Source: Symbiodinium natans
Lineage: Eukaryota > Sar > Dinophyceae > Suessiales > Symbiodiniaceae
DNA: 64,000 nucleotides
Direction: 5' to 3'
NCBI GenBank assembly: GCA_905221605.1
Contig: CAJNDS010000001.1
Location: 440,025 to 504,024 of the forward strand
The position numbers and the translations under genes were made by a program. This document shows positions 56,366-64,000 of this stretch, piece after piece. The first letter of the stretch is position 1, and every line of letters begins with the position of its first letter. The notes beneath the pieces are model-generated. The model did no database searches and was not told where the DNA came from. It saw only the letters and a program-made list of their open reading frames with translations.

Positions 56366-58604
56366 GAGTCCGGGGGACTGTGGGCGTGCACTTTTTTCTG
56401 TTTTTTTTTACGCTCTCGTACTTGAGAACTATCGTTCAATCTTCAGGTGGTGATCTCTCTTATCTTAATTATCAAATTGCCTTTTCGTTATTTATGTGAG
56501 AACATGCTATGAATGAAGTGCTACTACGCTTCATGCCAGGCCTTGATCACATCGAAACAGCTTTTCAGATCAAGTGAGTATCCCAGTGTTTTGGGCTATA
56601 GCAAGATATCCAGGTGAGTCTATACCTGGCTCAGTTCGTGAACTAGGAGGACAAGACGAAGAACTCACTTTCGATGAGGCTGTTGGTCAAGTAGCAGGTC
56701 AAAAACTCAAGGGACAAGAGACACGACCCATCAAGTGCGATCGTCCTGTGGGAACGGTGTCGGTCCCCCCTCCCAACGACCTACCCTTGCTTCAGCTTTT
56801 CTCAGTATAGTCAGAAGAACGAATCCTAAAATCGCATATTTGAGCACCGGGAAATGAAGGACAGCTATTGGGACAATTGGGACACCCACCTCACAGGCTC
56901 CGATAGGCCAGCATTGGGGCTACTCTATGTTTTGAATCTTGACAGGGCAATGCTGGCTTTGTAGTTTGTATGTGTTAATTTATCTTGGCAACGAAGGGCA
57001 AAGAATTTTGTTTTATTGGATATTGTAGGTTCGCAAGGCAAAGTATTAATCAAATACCATACGGAAAGTCCACTGAAGTACTTTGTTGTTGCGCATGAAT
57101 GAAAAATTCAATGTATTTTATCCAAAACATTCGCCCTATGCGAGTTTAACTACTGCAGCACTTAGTATATAGCTGACTATTGACTAAATGAATTCAATTT
57201 TAAAGACTGTTTTTTGTACAAGTAAAGTACGCACTAGACACTAATTGAAATAGAAGCGGCTTGAGTTTCGTAGTAATGCAACCAATGCTATTGAAGTACT
57301 AGTTAAAGACTACTGATGCGCGATGCCTGAAAAGAGACAGGCTTTAAAATGCACAATTCTCATAGTAAAGTGGTTGTTGCCTCACAAAGGTCACAGCACA
57401 AGTAGATTCACAAACGCAAAAAACATCCCGAAATGCAAGCTTTTCAGGGGAACTTCTGGTGAAGTTTGGATTTGGGGGTTTTAAAGTCTCTCTAGAGAAA
57501 TAAAGCAACTGTTTAAGCAAACAACTCTAGGCAACAAACCTGCTTCCAGACAAATGTTGCTTCTACTCGGCAAAATATAGCCCAACCATGCAATACTCAT
57601 TACATGCTGATTCTACCAATCTAGCAGTCAGTGAATATTCAACTATTGGGTGAGTACAAGATTTATTGATTATACACAGAATATGACATAATGCTCAGTA
57701 AATGGTACTGGACTACAGAAAACTAATTCAATTACGTACTAATGAAATACCATGTATATACTATTTGCTTAGACAAGTACAATTTACATAGAAAAGCCTT
57801 GAAAAGCACAAATTTCCAAGAACCATATCATCCACCCAGTAAAGGCTATAGCACTGAGCATGGGAATGTGGGGTTTGGTGGCAGAACCAATGCTCAAACG
57901 CTCTTTACATGCCACTTGAATATGAAACTAACCTATTCATGTACCCATTAATTACAGTACTCTTTATATACGATGCCTAGAAAAGTACAATTTGCATAGA
58001 AACGCGTAGAAAAGCACAATTTTCTTAGAGGGAAAGGGGGGTCTCAGGAAGGAAAGGCAGTACGGAAAAGCACGAAAAAACCACAAACGCACAAAAACAC
58101 AAAAACAACTACACGAAAAGCCAAAATTCGCAAAAAGAACATAACAGCCAAACAGATATATTTCAGGATTCTCCACAAAATTCTCACGGAAAACAAAAAA
58201 ACAATATTTCAGGACTCTCCAAATCTGTACGGAAAACCAAAAAACCAAAAAAACCAAAAGAACCAAAAAAACCAAAAGAACCAAAAAAACCAAAAAAAAC
58301 CAATTTTCAGGGACTCTTTGAAATTAGGCCATCTGCTGGAAGAGTCCTGAAATATTGGTTTTTTTTGGTTCTTTTGGTTTTTTTGGTTCTTTTGGTTTTT
58401 TTGTTTTTTTTGGTTTTTTTTGGTTTTCCGTACGATTTTCCGTACGGTTTTGGTGGAGAGTCCCGAAATAGTGTTTGTTTTTTTGAGGTTTTTTGTTATC
58501 CGTGGGACTGGAGAGTCTAGAAATATTGTTGCTACTGGGGTTTTTTTAGTTCTTAAACAGCGACAAAAGGCAGAGAAAGTGCACGCCCACAGTCCCCCGT
58601 TTTG
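56366..58604. mobile_element. nested non-autonomous DNA transposon (2239 bp, 8-bp TSD)
   Basis: Inverted ends: 24 identical bases at 56371-56394 and 58599-58576 (starting CGGGGGACTGTGG), with the outermost five bases mostly mismatched. The 8-bp duplication suggests a hAT- or P-like class, but no transposase is encoded. The interior is much more AT-rich than its surroundings. At 58150-58540 there are several copies of a TTTCAGGACTCTCC-type motif in both orientations and a large (CCAAAA)/(TTTTGG) inverted repeat able to form a hairpin. The largest ORF outside that hairpin is 78 aa (56574-56810) and resembles nothing recognised. Confidence 0.8.
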
Positions 58605-61600
58605 TTTCCAAACAAGGGCACCCATTCAGATCACGAACGCGAAGTTCCCCCAGAACAGGATGTGAGGCTGTGCACTTGCCACCACGCCACTGAACTCTGA
58701 GACCAACCAAAGCGCTCGCTTTGCCAATTGGCACTAGTGGATCTACCATTTCAGGAGTTACCAGGGTCCCACCTGGGGTAATACACATCTCCCGAGATCC
58801 AACAGCTAAAGACACCAACACCTGTTGCTGCGGAAGCTGTTCACCAGGACGAAGTGATCTGAGAGGATGTGATGCTCCCGAGTCCAACATGCCCATTCCC
58901 GAACACTCATTGGTGTCAGAAACCCTGGCCACATGTAGAACGCATACTCCTCGGCCTTCTCCCTGCTTCGGCAACAACGTGGCATCAGACGAACCGACTC
59001 CACAGTCCGCCCTTCCATTCCTCCATTGAGAATGGGACCAAGACGCACGCTGCCTTTCAGCATGCAAAACCATTTTTTCAGCTGTTTTGTAATCCATAAC
59101 CAAACAGCCATGTTCAAACCACAAGAGCTGGTCCAGCGAAGATTTTGCACCCACGTGACACATCCCATTGATCACAGTGAGGTTCGCCCCAAACTCCAAA
59201 ATCAACCAGAGAGGGATAATCAGGGGCCCATTGTCTTCCCTAATCAACGTCCCTTTCTCTGTAATCCTCATTGCCACACCACCAAGCGCGCTTTGCACCA
59301 TAACAGTAGTGTCGGGTAAACATTCCCATGGAAAAAGCGTCCGCACAAGATGCGTAGCAGCCGTATCCACCAACGCCACTCTCCCTTCCTGCTGAAACAA
59401 TCCAGATCCACATAACATTCGAACACTGGGATCCCCGCTTGATGCTGACTGCGCTGATGACAGCTTCATAGATTTCAGCACTTCCAACGCTTCAGCAAGG
59501 ACTTGATTGGGTGTTGATGGTGATGAGGGACTTGCAGAACCTTTATCCAATCCCGCATTAGCCGTCTCATCTCCCCCTTCAGCTACCTCTGCCTTTTTGG
59601 CATTTCCCCATTTCGCACCTTTGCCGCCCTTTCCCCCTTTGGGAGAATTCCCTTTAGATCTACTTCTCTCAGGGTTTGAGTCCACATTGGAACTTGCACC
59701 ATCCTTATATGGACATTGCGGCTGCAGATGGCCAACGGCCCCACACTCAAAACATCTTCCTCGCTCAAGGGAGTCTTTGTCATGGCGAAATTTACAGCGG
59801 GATCCGAACTTGCAACCTGCATCGGTCTTCCCATATATCCAACAGAAAGGACGTTCACCATCTCCGCTGTACCTTTTTCCTTTCCCTTTGCCTTTGTCAC
59901 CCTCCTCCGTCTCGTCACCAGTTCCCTTTTGGGCCTTGTTTAACCTGGCCCTTTTCTTGGCGTCCGAGTCCTGCTTCACCTCGTGTTCACCAGCACTATG
60001 CAATAGCAGTTCAAACTCTGCTTGTAACATTTCAGCTAGTTTTGTCGCAGTTTCAGAGGTCGGCGAGTAGTCCACCCCCAATTTCTCCCGAAAGGATGCC
60101 ACTCTGAAATGAACCGTAGGGTGTTTCGCCAGCAACGCGGATGATAAACCATCCAATCCCTTGATAAGCAAGGTAGCGTCCGGCTCGGCCGCTCTCAACT
60201 CCCTTAATCGGGAACGCCATTGCGCCCATTGACGCACTCCCTTTATGGCCTCTGAGATCGAGGTTGCTGGAGATGGTTGCACCAAGAAGTTCAACATTGT
60301 GCTGCGCTCATTTGCTCCACCTGGTTGGTAGACCGTCAGCAATTTGTAAAATATCATCACTGACCCCAACATTCGAGTGGAAACGATCTCGGTCTTCAAT
60401 CTCTCCGGAATCGCCTGTAGCAGCAAAGACACCGCTCTCTGCTCCAACAAAACATGCACAGTTTGAACCACCTTGAGCCCTTCCAGCTCAGCCTTGATGC
60501 CCAACCTTTCCAGTGGAGAAACACTCAACCATTTGGCATACGCTTGATATGCCTTTGAGTAGACGCATTGCCACCACACTCTTCCTGTATCTGTCAGCGA
60601 AGACAACATTGGTTCGATCATTGCGATCCAATCACCCAGCGCCGTCGGATTGCTTGGTGCGTAGTCTGCCAAAGTTGGAAGGCTCATCACATGCTTCCCA
60701 AGAGCCTCCGGACGTTCGGTTCCAGAACTATCACCAATGATTGGCATACTACGTGGCACCACTGCTCCAGGAGGTAAACTGACCCTACCACCAGGCCCTT
60801 GAGGCAGTCCATGTCCTATACCAGGCGGAACAGCTGTGAGCGGAACCTTTTCTAATTCCAACTTCCCAGCGACCATTTTCCACCGATACGGAACATCATC
60901 CACCATTGTATATCCACCCGATCCTGCTGAGTTCTCTTGCGTTGCAGTTTCCCGAGCTGAAACAAAACCGGGCTGGTTCCCCACAGGTGCGGCAGAACCA
61001 TCAACACCTGACGGCACGGAAGTAATCGGAACATGTGTTAAACCAGGTGGTCCACTTGCATATCCACCACTTGCAGGACCTCCCATGGGGTAATTCAATG
61101 GAGGCAATCTGGAGGGTTTCTTCCCTTCAGCTACATGCATCATTGGCACTTCTTTTTCATCCTCCACTTGAGCATCCCCCTTCCTGGACCCAGGCAAGGA
61201 TTGAAGATCACAACCCTTTGGCAGGTCGTAGCCCTCAATAGGCAGCCATGTCCCATCAGGCAAGACAGTCCAAAAACCACCCATACCATCAGTATAGAAA
61301 ACTTGTCCTGGCAGGTACTGCTTCTCTGGAGTCATTCCTAGAGGATATGCAGTGTTTGCGTCCACCACTCCAGTGCTCCGTGCCCTTGAAGCTGACCCAG
61401 ATGCAGCAGAGGTATAGCTTTTCTCCTCCACCCGATGCAACCTGTTCCCCAGCTCCTTTGTTTGCACAAGCAACTCTTTCAGCGCACGCTTTACCACCGC
61501 CATATCTTCACTTTGTTCTTCACCACCAACATCAGGAATGAGCTCTTCGTCGGCTTGCACTCCACCAATAGTACCTCGTTCCATCTGGCCCATTAAGCCT

Positions 61601-61638
61601 GACGATGGTCTCTCAACAGCTCCTCGTGCCTTCACCAC
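58605..61638 (-). CDS. copia gag with zinc fingers and two retropepsin-like motifs
   Basis: The open frame begins with Met at 61638 but the natural start is probably upstream in another frame (Met at 61942, NPFWSERAQEEMRLR), with an apparent extra base at about 61630-61690. It contains a gag core (NYPMGG... to RSRLREL), a CCCH-like finger (CX9CX5CX3H), a CCHC knuckle (CFECGAVGHLQPQC, near residue 628), then VDTAATH (near 757) and LDSGASHPLR (near 918), both like the aspartic protease active site. It reads in frame up to the nested transposon and runs about 60 bases into it before a stop at 58546. Confidence 0.85.
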
Positions 61639-61942
61639 TTCTATCCCCTCCGCTCGCAGGAAGACTTGCCGGCCTTAATTGCCTCAGTCTCATTTCTTCT
61701 TGAGCCCGCTCGCTCCAGAAAGGATTTGCTGCTGGAACCGGAACCACTTCGTTTTCCACCTGAGGCGTTGGTTGTATCATTGCAACCTCCCTACCATCTG
61801 TCAGCGCTTGTACCATTTGTTGTCGTTCTTCACCCCCATCACCACGATTTCCTTCGGCTTCATTGGCCGTTGGCGACAGTCCAGGCTCAGAGCGACGCCG
61901 CATCATGTCCATGGCGTTAAACAAACGAAAAATCTTTACCAA
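61613..61942 (-). CDS. N-terminal part of copia gag (separate frame)
   Basis: A 109-aa frame starting 20-30 bases downstream of the primer site, ending with a stop at 61613. NPFWSERAQEEMRLRQLRPA fits the start of the gag protein, so this and the 61638 ORF are probably one protein split by a single base change. Confidence 0.6.
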   Translation of the reverse strand: MVKIFRLFNAMDMMRRRSEPGLSPTANEAEGNRGDGGEERQQMVQALTDGREVAMIQPTPQVENEVVPVPAANPFWSERAQEEMRLRQLRPASLPASGGDRSGEGTRSC

Positions 61943-61962
61943 TTCCGCAGGAAGCCTAATTT

Positions 61963-61974
61963 GGGCTCATAACC
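61963..61974 (-). promoter_or_regulatory. primer binding site, half-tRNA-Met type
   Basis: Directly after the 5' LTR the minus strand reads GGTTATGAGCCC. Its complement GGGCTCATAACC matches the anticodon stem-loop of a CAU (methionine) tRNA rather than the tRNA 3' end. Drosophila copia primes from such an internal tRNA-Met fragment. Confidence 0.72.
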
Positions 61975-62183
61975 TACGGGGGGCAACCGAAGGAGGACAG
62001 GGAACAAAACAGTCAACCCCAACAGAAGCCCTTGATCCCCTGGACCAACCAACACCAAACCAACACACACTTCTTTCTTCAGGGCGCATGCCCAAGTTCC
62101 TTGAGGCAAAAGAATTACCGGGTGCATTGACCCTTCAACTTTCAACACCAACTCTTTTCTACAATACCAACTGCAGCTCCGCA
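61975..62183 (-). repeat. 5' LTR (209 bp)
   Basis: Matches 50158-50366 with a single substitution, followed by the TAGGG duplication at 62184-62188 in telomere-like DNA. Confidence 0.95.
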
Positions 62184-64000
62184 TAGGGTTTAGGGTTTAG
62201 GGTTTTAGGGTTTAGGGTTTAGGGTTTAGGGTTTGGGGTTTGGGGTTTAGGGTTTGGGGTTTAGGGTTTAGGGTTGAGGGTCTGGGGTTTAGGGTTGGGG
62301 TTTAAGGGTCAGGGTTTAGATGCGCGTCCATGTCCCAGCCTCCCCAACACGAGACCTGAACCCTCGGTCAGGCAGAAACAAGGCTCGGCGAAAGGGGCAC
62401 TTTTTTTCCTAACGGAAGAGGTTCTGAAGCTAAACCCTAAACCCTAAACCCCTATGAAACCCTACAAACCCGAAAATGCAATTCAAGTCATTTTGGGGTG
62501 CTTCCGGGTCGGTGGAGTGCTGAGGGGTGGTTTGGGCTGGGCTGTGACTGGTTGGAGTACATATATATATATATACATACGTACGTACATACATACATAC
62601 GTACATACATTTGCGTTTATTTGAGTAAATGTATTACTATTATTGTTATTCATATTTGTTTGTATTTCGTTATTGTATACTGCATTTTTCTTTTGGGGGG
62701 AGGCCCAGGAACCGACAAAGGCAAAGCGAATGCAACACAAGGGCAAGACAAAGGCAAATTTGAAGCCGATTCGAAAGGAGGCAAAAAAAACCAAGGAAGG
62801 CCCAGATCTGGGGTCAGTTTGAAACAAAACCCTACACGCCTACCACGTACCACCTACCACCTATCACCTTCCAACTGCCACCTACCACGTACCACGTACC
62901 CCACCTGCCACCTACAACCTACCACCTACACCTGGACCCAAAAGCCCTGTCAAAAAAAAAAACCACCGACCCTAAACCCTAAACTCTAAACCCTAAACCC
63001 TAAACCCCATGAACCTGGGTCCCCCTACGTGGGAAGATGAGCCTCGGCTCGGTGGAGATGCCTTGTTGGCCGGGGGGGCTGCGGAGCTGAGGGAGTTGGG
63101 GGGTTTAGGGTTTAGGGTTTAGGGTTTAGGGTTTAGGGTTTAGGGTTTAGGGTTTAGGGTTTAGGGTTTAGGGTTTAGGGTTTAGGGTTTAGGGGGTTTA
63201 GGGGAAGTTTGGGGACTTTGGTTTTAGGGTTCGGGTCTTGGTTGGAGTGAGGGATTTGGGGCTTCGGGTCTGGGATTTAGGATGTCGGAGCTTGGGATTT
63301 GGGACTTGGGGCTTCGGGCTTTGGGGCTTCGGGATGTAGGGTTTAGGGTTTAGGGTTTAGGGTTCAGGGTTTAGGGTTTAGGGTGAATGAAGGCTTCGGG
63401 TTTAGGACTTAGGCGTTTGGGGCTTGGGCTTAGGGTCTGGGGCTTCGGGCTGATTGACTCAGAGACATTCGCAAGCCAGAGAGCCGAGCTTCGGTCTGCG
63501 GCGGAATGCCCCGAAACAAAGGGTTTAGGGTTTAGGGTTTAGGGCTTAGGGCTTAGGGTTTAGGGTTTAGGGTCTAAAAAACCCTGAGCCTGGGAACTTA
63601 GTGGGCTTCAAGGGCATTTTTGGGTTTAGGGTTTAGGGTTTAGGGCTTAGGGTTCAGGGTGTAGGGCTTCGTGAATTTCGGGGTGCAGCCGCGAACTAGC
63701 ACCTGACAAATCAGAAAGTTTAAGAGTTCATAGAGTTCCGCTTTTAATTGTGTCCGCGCTGGCCCATACGGTACCTCAACCCACCATGAAGCCAAAACAC
63801 TTGCATGCTCCGCTTGAGACACCCCGCACGGGCATGAACCAAGCAAAACCTATTCCTGACAAGAACAAATACGAAATCCCCAAGCCCTAAACCCTAGACC
63901 CTAAACCCCAAACCCCAAACCCGAAACCCCAAACCCACCTCGCCTGGCAGGGCCGCAACCCCAGAGACGCCAATGGTGACTGGGCCTTGGGTTAGTTTGT
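62184..64000. other. telomere-like region with weak exon islands and a TACA/TACG tract
   Basis: TTTAGGG repeats, an alternating TACATACG/TATATA tract at about 62560-62610, and a tandem CACCTACCAC-type tract at about 62835-62930. Minus-strand islands near 63015-63085 (GQQGISTEPRLIFPR) and 63940-63985 (GPVTIGVSGVAALPGEV) could be exons of a gene running in from the right. They have an ASH-domain look but cannot be linked. Confidence 0.35.
63102..63195. repeat. telomere-like array (TTTAGGG)n
   Basis: About 13 perfect units, the longest clean array at the right side of the window. Confidence 0.93.

Larger units (their letters stand above)
50158..62183 (-). mobile_element. complete Ty1/copia-type LTR retrotransposon carrying a nested DNA transposon
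   Basis: This 12,026-bp element is read on the minus strand; it is about 9.78 kb without the nested element. In order from the 5' end (right side): LTR 62183-61975, primer site, gag with zinc knuckles, retropepsin-like motifs, methyltransferase-like segment, integrase, dioxygenase-like domain, RT, RNase H, membrane-spanning tail, polypurine tract, LTR 50366-50158. The integrase-before-RT order, the SLSLDLAGPY and HSDRAGEF integrase motifs, the YVDD motif of RT and the ALSTAEAELHA RNase H motif are copia-type. The coding region has several single-base frame changes, so this copy is probably not active as sequenced, although near-identical LTRs imply recent insertion. Confidence 0.93.

Noticed and set aside
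56574..56810. Transposase in the nested element
   Set aside because: The ORF is only 78 aa with no catalytic motif; the element is probably non-autonomous.
57964..58293. 109-aa Phe/Leu-rich ORF in the nested element
   Set aside because: It reads the (CCAAAA)n arm of the hairpin; low complexity only.

Overview
The window looks like nuclear DNA of a dinoflagellate, probably Symbiodiniaceae-like. Evidence: (i) plant-type telomere-like repeats (TTTAGGG/CCCTAAA and variants) fill most non-coding sequence in both orientations, so they are interstitial; (ii) genes are cut into tiny exons whose introns end in AG but mostly begin with GC or GA rather than GT; (iii) every credible gene is on the minus strand, as in unidirectional dinoflagellate gene arrays; (iv) one gene is a tandem in-frame protein repeat; (v) there is a large Ty1/copia-type retrotransposon. 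Long ORFs miss two of the most interesting genes; they only appear when the short GC-rich islands between telomere-like tracts are translated and joined by splice phase.

Layout, left to right (all genes minus strand). 0-1.5 kb: telomere-like arrays with two weak exon candidates. 1.5-4.0 kb: a five-exon gene encoding two fused papain-type peptidases. 4.0-7.5 kb: G tracts, a microsatellite and telomere-like arrays. 7.6-26.6 kb (possibly to about 33 kb): a many-exon gene for a giant HYDIN-like ASH-domain ciliary protein; two HNH-endonuclease-type genes (10.7-11.9 kb intact, 17.0-18.2 kb broken by one stop) lie inside its introns. 34.3-45.6 kb: at least 16 exons of a soluble epoxide-hydrolase-like alpha/beta hydrolase with all catalytic residues. 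46-50 kb: a single-exon PPPDE (desumoylase-like) gene abutting a MITE, plus weak exon islands. 50.16-62.18 kb: a complete copia-type LTR retrotransposon inserted into a telomere-like tract. 62.2-64 kb: telomere-like arrays with weak exon islands.

The retrotransposon is the most unusual object. It has 209-bp LTRs differing at one site, a TAGGG target duplication, a half-tRNA-Met-type primer site, a polypurine tract, gag with zinc knuckles, two retropepsin-like motifs, integrase, RT and RNase H. It also appears to carry a cytosine-DNA-methyltransferase-like segment, a 2-oxoglutarate/Fe(II)-dioxygenase-like domain and a membrane-spanning, Cys/His-containing C-terminus. A second, AT-rich 2.24-kb DNA transposon with 8-bp target duplications is nested in its gag-pol frame; removing it with one duplication copy leaves the frame continuous.

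Splice sites and exon joins were worked out by hand from sequence and phase; nothing was checked against transcripts or databases.
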